The translations under genes were made by a program, and so were the position numbers. Shown in pieces: positions 23,334 through 30,216 of a DNA stretch of 33,751 nt (position 1 is the first letter of the stretch; each line of letters opens with the position of its first letter). The notes beneath the pieces are model-generated. The model saw only the letters and a program-made list of their open reading frames with translations. It had not been told where the DNA came from and did no database searches. Source of the DNA: a virus; IMG/VR virus record IMGVR_UViG_3300010885_041216, positions 1 to 33,751 of that record. One strand, 5' to 3'.

Positions 23334-23918
23334 GCCCCTTGCTTTGCCATTGAGTTGGTCAATGATTTCAGCGAGCCTTTGTTGCTTGGTTCCGCCAGCC
23401 TCAACCTCAATGCCAAGCTTTGCAAGCGCATTGGTGTTGGTGCCAACGGTCTTAGTCACCTTGTCAAAAACCTCTGCAAAATCCTTACCCTTTAAAGTCG
23501 CAAAATCTGCAACGGCAGTTGTCAGCTCTTTTGTAATTTGAACGTTGCCAAGCATGGCTTGACCTTGCGCAAATGCGGCAATTGCGGCGTCATCATCAAT
23601 GCCAATCAACTCGGTTAATTGGTCTGCTAAAGCTTTATAATCCTCTTTGTACTTACTTACGCCATTTTCTTTGAGCGTTTGATCAAGTTGGCGGCTTGCC
23701 TTATCAGCTTCAAAGAAAGCGGTAACACTGTCAGCAACAACAAACTTGATTGAGGCAAATGCAGCGGCAGCACTTGCAGCAACGTCTGAAAAGCTTACTT
23801 TTGAGTCATCGTTTGCTTTTTGGGTTTTCTTAAGAGCTTCAGTGGCCTTGTCTAAGGCTTTCACCAACTCTTCAGACTTACCAATTAATCTGATTTCGTA
23901 ATCCGTACGATTTGGCAA
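23331..23918 (-). CDS. Tape measure protein, N-terminal segment
   Basis: A 195-residue reading from a TTG start preceded by GGGGA at 8 bases. It is a typical tape-measure N-terminus: RTDYEIRLIGKSEELVKALDKATEALKKTQKANDD, then a Phage_TMP-like helical domain (ITKELTTAVADFATLKGKDFAEVFDKVTKTVGTNTNALAKLGIE). It stops at TAG right after LNGKARG, and the same frame continues with AEASQNGEVAFKRL. The TAG replaces what is probably a Gln codon. It may be a natural nonsense mutation, a sequencing error, or a readthrough site. Confidence 0.75.
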   Translation of the reverse strand: MPNRTDYEIRLIGKSEELVKALDKATEALKKTQKANDDSKVSFSDVAASAAAAFASIKFVVADSVTAFFEADKASRQLDQTLKENGVSKYKEDYKALADQLTELIGIDDDAAIAAFAQGQAMLGNVQITKELTTAVADFATLKGKDFAEVFDKVTKTVGTNTNALAKLGIEVEAGGTKQQRLAEIIDQLNGKARG

Positions 23919-23920
23919 TT

Positions 23921-24217
23921 TTATTCCCCGCTTTTTTGCGCAAAATACTTTTCAAGCGCTTTGTTAATAGTATGCTCTTGATCGGAATTTAATTGCTCAA
24001 TAGGCTGTGAATTTTTTATCAATACATCAAAATCATCAATTTTTACGCCATGAATTGAAGCGTGAAATTGCTTGTCTTCGTGTCTGCGTCTAATGATGGC
24101 CTCATAAAACGCGAAAATATGACGACTTGGAAGGCTGATAATTGTTTCAATTTGCCAACCGTATTCACTAGCAAGCAAATCAACAATTTGCGTCCAATTT
24201 ATTTCTTGAGCCTCTTT
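23921..24217 (-). CDS. Tail assembly chaperone GT extension (reached by -1 frameshift)
   Basis: The -1 frame opens just at the end of the G gene and continues with EAQEINWTQIVDLLASEYGWQIETIISLPSRHIFAFYEA, with no start codon that has a ribosome site. In lambda and relatives the G/GT pair is made by -1 frameshifting, and the T part binds the major tail protein. The fusion would be 242 residues: 145 from G and 97 from here. The last part ends AQKSGE before the tape measure start. Confidence 0.7.
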   Translation of the reverse strand, partial: KEAQEINWTQIVDLLASEYGWQIETIISLPSRHIFAFYEAIIRRRHEDKQFHASIHGVKIDDFDVLIKNSQPIEQLNSDQEHTINKALEKYFAQKSGE

Positions 24218-24648
24218 TTTTTTAATTCATTAGCCTCGGTTTGCTGATTTGCAAACTCAACCAGCTCGTCAGCCGATTTGCCATAAATCGCAACGGTCAA
24301 GGCATTAGCCAATGCAACGGATTCTTTCAGCCCGCCAGTCAGCGCGCGTTTAAACTTTTCAACGCCGCCAACGATGAGCTTTTTTGAGTTGCCATCAACG
24401 TCAATCTCTTCGATTTCTTCAGCCTTAAAGTCGCTTTTGTCTTTGATGAGCCTGAAAATGATTTCGTAAATGGCATTTTGATTGCCGGCTTCCATGAGCT
24501 CTTGAATGGCTTTGCCGTATTTGTCCTTGATTGCACACTCAGTAGCCGCATCAAGCTCCTTGAGCTCATAAGTTTTCCCGGTGCTATAAATGGTGAATTC
24601 TGAAGCCTTTGGCCTGAAATCCTCTAAACTTGTCACTTTGTTTTGCAT
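24199..24648 (-). CDS. Tail assembly chaperone G-like
   Basis: A 149-residue protein between the major tail protein and the tape measure, the fixed position for gpG. It is acidic and helical in the middle (FKAEEIEEIDVDGNSKKLIVGGVEKFKRALTGGLKESVALANALTVAIYGKSADELVEF), ending ELKKKRLKK. It acts with its frameshifted GT form to hold the tape measure during tail assembly. Upstream there is a CGTACG-like motif (GTACGC) and, before that, a terminator. Confidence 0.75.
   Translation of the reverse strand: MQNKVTSLEDFRPKASEFTIYSTGKTYELKELDAATECAIKDKYGKAIQELMEAGNQNAIYEIIFRLIKDKSDFKAEEIEEIDVDGNSKKLIVGGVEKFKRALTGGLKESVALANALTVAIYGKSADELVEFANQQTEANELKKKRLKK
24214..24220 (-). promoter_or_regulatory. Slippery heptamer A AAA AAG for -1 frameshift
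   Basis: Read on the minus strand, codons TTA AAA AAA AAG AGG contain a nine-A run. Slippage on AAA AAG (residues 144-145 of the G-like protein) enters the frame of the GT extension without any stop between. A AAA AAG is the most efficient type of bacterial -1 heptamer. Confidence 0.75.
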
Positions 24649-24654
24649 GATTGC

Positions 24655-24675
24655 TTTAGATTAAAGGCGTACAAA
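24655..24675 (-). promoter_or_regulatory. Start-associated GTACGC motif (chaperone gene)
   Basis: The minus strand reads TTGTACGCCTTTAATCTAAAG between the terminator (24685-24720) and the ATG at 24648. No normal Shine-Dalgarno separates it from the start. A degenerate copy of the motif at 25657 and 30190. Confidence 0.4.
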
Positions 24676-24684
24676 ATTAATAGG

Positions 24685-24720
24685 AAAAAAAAGAGCCCAC
24701 AACCGAGATTGTGAGCCCTT
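24685..24720 (-). terminator. Intrinsic terminator after the major tail protein
   Basis: On the minus strand GGGCTCACAA pairs with TTGTGGGCTC (two G-T pairs) around a 6-base loop, followed by eight T residues. It sits 38 bp after the major tail protein stop, consistent with keeping downstream expression lower than that of the tube protein. Confidence 0.8.
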
Positions 24721-24758
24721 TAATTGAAAGCCACATTTTAAGTGACAACCAAGAGAGA

Positions 24759-25637
24759 TTAAGCTGAAACCGACAAGAATTTGAACACGCCGTTTTTATC
24801 GGTATCGTAAAGCATTTTGCATTTCACTTCAGACTCAGAGAATGCGCCTTGCTCAAAGCCAAGCGGCATGCCTGCGCCTTTACATTTGAAAGCGTCAATA
24901 ATGGTGATTTCACCATTTCCGCGCTTTTGAGACACAATGACAGCGCCAAATTCAGGGAATGCGTCCTGAAGAGAGCCGATTGTTACTTCCATTGAGCGAG
25001 AGCTTGGTGCTTTAACTTCAAAAGTTACAGTGTCGCCAACAACGAAAGCCGGTGTGCCAACGCCAGTGAAGCGAATGCCGATTGAAGCAACATCGTTTGA
25101 GCCACTTGTGATTGTTACTGCGCTTGAGTTGATTTTAAGCTCGTCGTTTTGGTAGCTAATATCTGTGCCACGAGAGAAATCAATGTCAGCGTGCGCGTAA
25201 ATGTCAATTTTGTTGGTGTCAGTTGCAACAACAGTATATTTTCCGCTCTTCAGGTTTGCTGCGCCAGTAGTTGGAATAACAGAAATGCTCGCAATTCCGG
25301 TTGTGGCATCAATTACGCTAGTGCCTTTGAATTCAACCGGTGTGCTAACAGAGCCAGCCGCGTCTGCGCTTGCTTCAGTTGGCGCTTTTCCAAGGAAAAG
25401 CTCAAACAAAAATGCCGGGTATTCTGAAAACTTCAAACTCATTTCGGCTGAAATTTTGGAGTCTTCGGAAGCCCATGCGTATTTGTTGGAGCCAGCATTG
25501 AGGTCAACGCTTTCGCCTGAAAGAGAAAGGCTTGATGATTTGAGGCACTTAAGCGTGCCGTAAGGCTTGCCGGTAGTGCGCGAGTAAGGCGTTACTTGGT
25601 GAACGCCAAAAATGATTCGTTTTTCTGATAAGCTCAT
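24759..25637 (-). CDS. Major tail (tube) protein
   Basis: A 292-residue protein, beta-rich, located between the tail terminator and the chaperones. The start MSLSEKRIIFGVHQVTPYSRTTGKPYGTLKCLKSSSLSLSGESVDLNAGSNKYAW and the C-terminal GSLQDAFPEFGAVIVSQKRGNGEITIIDAFKCKGAG are typical of tail-tube monomers. The middle carries an Ig-like insertion (ASISVIPTTGAANLKSGKYTV). It polymerises around the tape measure. A strong AAGGAG site and a CGTACG motif lie upstream; a terminator follows. Confidence 0.75.
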   Translation of the reverse strand: MSLSEKRIIFGVHQVTPYSRTTGKPYGTLKCLKSSSLSLSGESVDLNAGSNKYAWASEDSKISAEMSLKFSEYPAFLFELFLGKAPTEASADAAGSVSTPVEFKGTSVIDATTGIASISVIPTTGAANLKSGKYTVVATDTNKIDIYAHADIDFSRGTDISYQNDELKINSSAVTITSGSNDVASIGIRFTGVGTPAFVVGDTVTFEVKAPSSRSMEVTIGSLQDAFPEFGAVIVSQKRGNGEITIIDAFKCKGAGMPLGFEQGAFSESEVKCKMLYDTDKNGVFKFLSVSA

Positions 25638-25656
25638 GATTTAAAAATCTCCTTAG

Positions 25657-25678
25657 TTTAAAGACTAATAGCGTACGG
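25657..25678 (-). promoter_or_regulatory. Start-associated CGTACG motif (major tail protein)
   Basis: The minus strand reads CCGTACGCTATTAGTCTTTAA, the closest to the consensus. It lies in the gap before the major tail protein, followed by ACTAAGGAG and the ATG 20 bp downstream. Confidence 0.55.
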
Positions 25679-25698
25679 TTTTTAAGGCCTTAATAAGC

Positions 25699-26127
25699 TC
25701 AAAAGATAAGCTCATATTTGACCTCATACCGCATTTCAATCCCGCCAATGTAGCTTGCGCCATCGCTTGCCACTTCTTTTTTGCGCCCTTTATAAAAAAT
25801 CGAGTGGTAAGGCTTTGTGCCATTGCTTGAAAAATCCATCTTGATCGCTTGCTCAATGGCGTTTTGATAATTGTCTAAAATGTTGTCGATGTTGCCTTCA
25901 GTTGTTTCTGCTAAAATCTCGACAACAAGCTGCAATGTTCTTTCACTGAAGGTGTAACCCTGGACCGGCTCGCTTGCCTCTTCGCTGTCATCGCGAATTA
26001 CAATCAAATCTTGAGGCTCTTCTTGAATCGGAAGGTAAAAATTTGAATAAATTGCGTCAATGCCCGCGATGTTTGCGGCATCAAGAGTTGCCTTGATGTA
26101 ATCCCTAATGTCTTGTTGTTTACTCAT
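25699..26127 (-). CDS. Tail terminator/minor tail U-like protein
   Basis: A 142-residue protein overlapping the head-tail joining gene by 8 bp. It has a compact alpha/beta profile (DIRDYIKATLDAANIAGIDAIYSNFYLPIQEEPQDLIVIRDD; EILAETTEGNIDNILDNYQNAIEQAI; GGIEMRYEVKYEL) like gpU-type tail terminators that cap the tail before joining heads. Position directly before the major tail protein fits exactly. Confidence 0.65.
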   Translation of the reverse strand: MSKQQDIRDYIKATLDAANIAGIDAIYSNFYLPIQEEPQDLIVIRDDSEEASEPVQGYTFSERTLQLVVEILAETTEGNIDNILDNYQNAIEQAIKMDFSSNGTKPYHSIFYKGRKKEVASDGASYIGGIEMRYEVKYELIF

Positions 26128-26443
26128 AAATTTTGTGAAGGCTTAATTCAGCGCCACCCTGGCCATCGCGAACAACATCCGTGACTTTGTAATCATTTTC
26201 TCTGATTGTGATTCTGTCGCCTTGAGCTGGCTCTTGCGTAAAATCTGAGAGCTTTACTAAAAGCCTTGGCTTTTGAGTCATTACAGTCTGGCCAGTGATC
26301 GCGTTTGCTTGCGCGGTTTGAGTGTTAAAAACGCCAGTGAAGGATTCAAAATCAGTTGAGCCGGCTGGCTTGTGCACGCAAAGCTCGCCAAAGCTTACTT
26401 TGCAAGCATCTAAAATTTGCCCGGTCAATTGGTTCCAATCCAT
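26120..26443 (-). CDS. Head-tail joining protein (gpFII-like)
   Basis: A 107-residue protein in the place of lambda gpFII between capsid and gpU. Its C-terminal half (LLVKLSDFTQEPAQGDRITIRENDYKVTDVVRDGQGGAELSLHKIYE) is a beta-barrel pattern common to FII-type connectors. It stabilises the capsid vertex and receives the tail. The N-terminal helix is MDWNQLTGQILDACKVSFG. Confidence 0.7.
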   Translation of the reverse strand: MDWNQLTGQILDACKVSFGELCVHKPAGSTDFESFTGVFNTQTAQANAITGQTVMTQKPRLLVKLSDFTQEPAQGDRITIRENDYKVTDVVRDGQGGAELSLHKIYE

Positions 26444-26460
26444 TCAAGCCTCTTTCAATT

Positions 26461-26495
26461 AAAAAGGGGGCAATCAGCATTGCCAATCGCCCCCC
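26461..26495 (-). terminator. Intrinsic terminator after the capsid gene
   Basis: On the minus strand GGGGGCGATT pairs with GATTGCCCCC (two G-T pairs) around GGCAATGCT, followed by five T residues. It is 22 bp after the capsid stop codon. Same design as the terminator after the major tail protein. Confidence 0.8.
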
Positions 26496-26516
26496 AATTT
26501 AATGCTTTTTTAGTTA

Positions 26517-28445
26517 TTAAACGCCAGCGTTGTAATAACCTGCGCGCCAGTCAAGGGCTTTCACACCAACGTAGTGGCGGCAAGAGTAAATGATGCCGTC
26601 AACGGAAGTGGATTGCTCTTGAATCACCATAGGGCCCTCTTGGCCTTCGAGGTGAGAAACCTCAACGAGTGGGTTGATTGCTGGGTCAGCCGCCAAGAAA
26701 TACTTGTTGCCGGTTACGCGAGGGTCAATAATCAAGTTGAGAGCGCCAGCGTATGGATTTACGTTTGAAGCTTGTGCCGGTTGATAAGCGCCTAAGATTT
26801 GTTTTGCTTCTTTTTCAAGAGCCAAACCAACAATCAAGAACTTAGGCATGATGTCAGCGTAATCGTTGCCATCAATTGTCATTTGAGATTGCATTGCGAT
26901 GAATGCTGTTTCAAGTGCATCAATGGAAAGAGCCGCAGCGGTTGCAGTGTTGCCGTGGTCAGCGTGGAAAAGCGCCACTGAGTCAGCCATGTTTGGATTG
27001 CCAACCAAAGTGGTGGTGTAAACCAAAGAGCTCTCAGTGCGTTTTGCAGAAATCGCAAAAAGTTTCAAAACATCGTCAAAGTGACCAAGGTCGTCGTTGA
27101 TGATTGCTTGAGTGGAAAGAACAACGTTTTTCGCGTATGTCGCAAGTTGGTTATATTCTTTACGGCTGTCAGTCATTGAGCCTTCAGTGATTGTTGCACC
27201 TTCAGACAAAAGAGCAAGATTTGGCGCACCTGAATTCATCAAGCGAGAAGCTTGTTTGAAATCAACCAAAGTGCCTTTTTTTGTCCAAGCTTCAAAAGTG
27301 CTTGGTGCGGTCTTGAAAGAATCAATCACTTGTTTTTGAGCGATGTTTTCCATCAAGTTAGGAAATGCAGAGCTAACCAAAACAGCGCGAGCAAGAGCCA
27401 TTTTGCTCATTCCGCGTGCTTTTGAGCCAAGGATTTCCTCAGCCATACGCAAAACAGTCATTCCACGATATTGGCGGCCCAAATCAGTGAGCTCATTTTT
27501 TGGGTTGAGTCTGTGAGCGAGAGCGTTTTCAATCCCGCGAGTGATTGTTTCTGATTGGTCGCGTCCTGCCTCAATGTGTGGAGCGATGTTTTCTTTAGTT
27601 GATACCATGTCGATAATTTCCTTTCGTACTTGTTCGATTTGTTTTTTCTCTTTGATAAATTTTTCAGCCACTTCCACTGAAAGCCCGGCAGCTCTTACTG
27701 CGCTCAATACATCGAGAACGTTTTTGCTGCTTGATTCGGTTGCGGTGCGAACTTCCTCAACGGGTTGCTCAACTTTTACCTCTTCAGTTTTGGGCTCTTC
27801 TTTTGCAGAAATTTCTTCCGCTTTAATTTCATCTTGAGCAATCACTTGCTCTTGTGGTGCCAATGCTGGCTCATCCATTTTGATTTCTCCTTGAGCTTCA
27901 GCGCTCTCGATTGTTAAAGTATTTTTTGCATCGTCAGCGCGAACGCCGGCAAAAGCATCGGCCCCAACCGGCACCAATGAAACCTCAAGCGGCTCCCAAT
28001 CGGTTGCGCGATAAATTGGCACTCCGTTGTCATCGCCAACAAGAGTCATCGAATAAACGCGGTAACCAACCGAAACATTTCTAATGTTTCCATCTTTAAT
28101 GTCTTGAAAATAAGGTTCAACGTCGGCGCGTTTGCTGATTTTTGCGGTTCCATAACCCACGCCTTTGTCAATCCAAGCGCGAACCATGGAGCCCATCAAC
28201 TTATTCAAATCATCTTGTTGGTGAGTGTTGAGCAATGGAGCGCCATTGTTGAGCCTATCCATGCGAATCGCTTTTTCACTCACTTCGAGTTCCTCGTAAA
28301 AAGGGCCATCGAAAAAATCATTTCTCAATACGCGCTCGCCTGTGGTCCAAATAAAGTCAATTGCTCGCTCTTCAGGCTTTAAAGAGTTAGGTATAAAACC
28401 AAAAGCGCGTGATAATGAACCAATTTGAATTTGCTTTTTGCTCAT
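26517..28445 (-). CDS. Prohead protease-major capsid protein fusion
   Basis: A 642-residue protein from the ATG at 28445; the in-frame upstream TTG lacks a ribosome site. The N-terminal ~180 residues are an S78-type prohead protease (FDGPFYEELEVSEKAI; LLNTHQQDD with its His; NIRNVSVGYRV with its Ser). A charged acidic linker (about 205-240, KAEEISAKEEPKTEEVKVEQP) may be the scaffold region. The C-terminal ~350 residues are a HK97-fold/Mu gpT-like major capsid protein. The protease should cut itself and the scaffold during maturation. A terminator follows the gene. Confidence 0.8.
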   Translation of the reverse strand: MSKKQIQIGSLSRAFGFIPNSLKPEERAIDFIWTTGERVLRNDFFDGPFYEELEVSEKAIRMDRLNNGAPLLNTHQQDDLNKLMGSMVRAWIDKGVGYGTAKISKRADVEPYFQDIKDGNIRNVSVGYRVYSMTLVGDDNGVPIYRATDWEPLEVSLVPVGADAFAGVRADDAKNTLTIESAEAQGEIKMDEPALAPQEQVIAQDEIKAEEISAKEEPKTEEVKVEQPVEEVRTATESSSKNVLDVLSAVRAAGLSVEVAEKFIKEKKQIEQVRKEIIDMVSTKENIAPHIEAGRDQSETITRGIENALAHRLNPKNELTDLGRQYRGMTVLRMAEEILGSKARGMSKMALARAVLVSSAFPNLMENIAQKQVIDSFKTAPSTFEAWTKKGTLVDFKQASRLMNSGAPNLALLSEGATITEGSMTDSRKEYNQLATYAKNVVLSTQAIINDDLGHFDDVLKLFAISAKRTESSLVYTTTLVGNPNMADSVALFHADHGNTATAAALSIDALETAFIAMQSQMTIDGNDYADIMPKFLIVGLALEKEAKQILGAYQPAQASNVNPYAGALNLIIDPRVTGNKYFLAADPAINPLVEVSHLEGQEGPMVIQEQSTSVDGIIYSCRHYVGVKALDWRAGYYNAGV

Positions 28446-28450
28446 ATTCT

Positions 28451-28473
28451 TTTTCAAGGCTACCGCGTACGGA
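28451..28473 (-). promoter_or_regulatory. Start-associated CGTACG motif (capsid gene)
   Basis: The minus strand reads CCGTACGCGGTAGCCTTGAA in the 40-bp gap between portal and capsid genes, ending just before the ATG at 28445. CGTACG itself is at 28466-28471. No other ribosome site is evident. Confidence 0.45.
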
Positions 28474-28485
28474 ATTAAAAATTAT

Positions 28486-29955
28486 TTATTCCATTAATTT
28501 GTCGATTGTTGCCGGTTGTTGAGCAAAACCGATTTGGCTCATTTTTCTTGGGTCGGTATCAAGTGCCAAACCAAGCTGATCAATGAGGTCATTGTCAGAC
28601 TTCATTTCGGAAAGAACTATTTTCGGGTCATAACCAAGCTCACGCAAAGCTTCCGACTGAGTTTTTAAACCAGAGCGGATTTGTCTTTGAATGGCCAACG
28701 TTTCCCCGCCTGGGTCGATCATTTCGCGTTTTGGAGCTGTGAAAGACTGTGTGACGCCTTCAGTTTTTACGCCAGTCAAGGCCGCTGCCTCTAAAAACCA
28801 GCTACCAACCACTTCGCAAAATTGTGGGATTAACATATTCCAACGCCATTGATCGACGTTGCGGTACATTTCAATCGCTGCCATTCGAGCGCTTGAGAAA
28901 TTCACTTGTGAAAAATCGCCAGTCAGGGCCTCATAAGAAATGCCAAGGCCTGAAGCAATCGCATGCAAAACTTGGTTTGAATAATCTTTCATGCCATCCA
29001 CGCCAGGGGGCGAATTAAATTTAATGTCCATTCCCGGTGGCAATACTTCGAGCATTCCTGGCTCAAACTTGTCAACCGGTGGCGCGCTTTGCGAGTCAGC
29101 AATGCCATTAATGTCGTAAATAAAGCCAACATGACAGGCTGACATTTTCTGCCGTACCAGTTGCGCATCCTCATATTCGCCAAACTCATTGAGTTTCATC
29201 ATGACAGGCGCACCCCATGGAGCTCCCCTCACCTGGCCAATCCGATCAACTCTGAAAATAGGGATAATGTCGGCCGCATCAACTCTGATTCGCTCCTTGC
29301 TTCCAACATCGCCGGGGTGTTTGTTCCAAATGTGATAAGCTACGCGCTTACCTTTTGAATCAAACTCAACGCCCTGAATGACACTTTTTCCGCCGCCAAG
29401 GTCTGTAGTGTATGCATTATCAACAAAATCGCCCTCTAAAAGTTGGATTTGCAAAGGCACGCTTAAGCCATCATTGCTTTTTGTTTTAATTCTGCGTGCA
29501 AAACAGTCGCCACCTTCAGCAACCGATTTTATGACTTGAGCTTGTAAGGTGTAAATGTTCCCAAGGCCATAAAAGTCGCAAGCTTTAGATTCACCCCATG
29601 CTCGCCAAAGGTCTTCGATTTTCTTTTGCTGTGGCTCGCTCTTCGCTGTGAATTTGTGGCTAATCCCATCGCCAACAGTTGCCCCTGTAATAACCTGAAG
29701 TGCGCGGCTCATGTAAGGGTTGTTTCTTGCAAGATCGCGAGAGCGTGCGCGAAGTGTATCGAGCGCACCATTTAACTCAACGTTGCTTGAAGAGCTTGGC
29801 GCTACCCATCCTTGCGTGCGCCTTCCCTTTGTTGCAGCCTCATAGCGACGTGAGCCGCTATTCAAAAGCCCCAATGCCGTCCGTGACTTGGCTCTATTTG
29901 CTGCAATACTTGGCGAGAAAAAAGCAATAATTCGCTCAAAAATGTTTTCTTTCAT
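28486..29955 (-). CDS. Portal protein (lambda gpB type)
   Basis: A 489-residue protein of the Phage_portal_2 type. N-terminal sequence RSRDLARNNPYMSRALQVITGATVGDGISHKF and AEGGDCFARRIKTKS, middle QIQLLEGDFVDNAYTTD and VAYHIWNKHPGDVG, and the segment DYSNQVLHAIASGLGISYEALTGDFSQVNFSSARMA are strongly typical. It forms the dodecameric entry for DNA at one vertex. It lies between gpW and the protease-capsid gene, as in lambda-like phages. 489 residues is slightly shorter than gpB (533). Confidence 0.9.
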   Translation of the reverse strand: MKENIFERIIAFFSPSIAANRAKSRTALGLLNSGSRRYEAATKGRRTQGWVAPSSSSNVELNGALDTLRARSRDLARNNPYMSRALQVITGATVGDGISHKFTAKSEPQQKKIEDLWRAWGESKACDFYGLGNIYTLQAQVIKSVAEGGDCFARRIKTKSNDGLSVPLQIQLLEGDFVDNAYTTDLGGGKSVIQGVEFDSKGKRVAYHIWNKHPGDVGSKERIRVDAADIIPIFRVDRIGQVRGAPWGAPVMMKLNEFGEYEDAQLVRQKMSACHVGFIYDINGIADSQSAPPVDKFEPGMLEVLPPGMDIKFNSPPGVDGMKDYSNQVLHAIASGLGISYEALTGDFSQVNFSSARMAAIEMYRNVDQWRWNMLIPQFCEVVGSWFLEAAALTGVKTEGVTQSFTAPKREMIDPGGETLAIQRQIRSGLKTQSEALRELGYDPKIVLSEMKSDNDLIDQLGLALDTDPRKMSQIGFAQQPATIDKLME

Positions 29956-29958
29956 TTG

Positions 29959-30186
29959 TTAAAGGCCCTTGTCGAATGAAGTTAAAATGCGCTTTGTTCC
30001 AACCGTCTTTTGAAGGCCTTCAGAAAGCTCTGAAGTGTCTTTGAGCTCAGAAATAATTTGATTTCTGATTGATTGAAGTTCGCTGAGTGAGCGGTATTGC
30101 ACTTCCTTGTCTTGGTATTTAACCTTCAAAGTTCCGCTTTTAATTGCACTTTCAATTGCTTCCAGGTCCGAGGTAGTGAACGCCAT
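29959..30186 (-). CDS. Head-tail joining protein gpW-like
   Basis: A 75-residue protein with the gpW pattern: LEAIESAIKSGTLKVKYQDKEVQYRSLSELQSIRNQI. gpW is a small alpha+beta protein that plugs the portal after packaging. Position between TerL and portal is the lambda one. It is preceded by a CGTACG motif and has no ribosome site close to its ATG. Confidence 0.85.
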   Translation of the reverse strand: MAFTTSDLEAIESAIKSGTLKVKYQDKEVQYRSLSELQSIRNQIISELKDTSELSEGLQKTVGTKRILTSFDKGL

Positions 30187-30189
30187 GAC

Positions 30190-30211
30190 TTAAAAGCTAA
30201 CAGCGTACGCA
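30190..30211 (-). promoter_or_regulatory. Start-associated CGTACG motif (gpW-like gene)
   Basis: The minus strand reads TGCGTACGCTGTTAGCTTTT and runs into AAGTC and the ATG at 30186. It fills the 30-bp gap between TerL and the gpW-like gene. Confidence 0.5.
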
Positions 30212-30216
30212 ATAAA

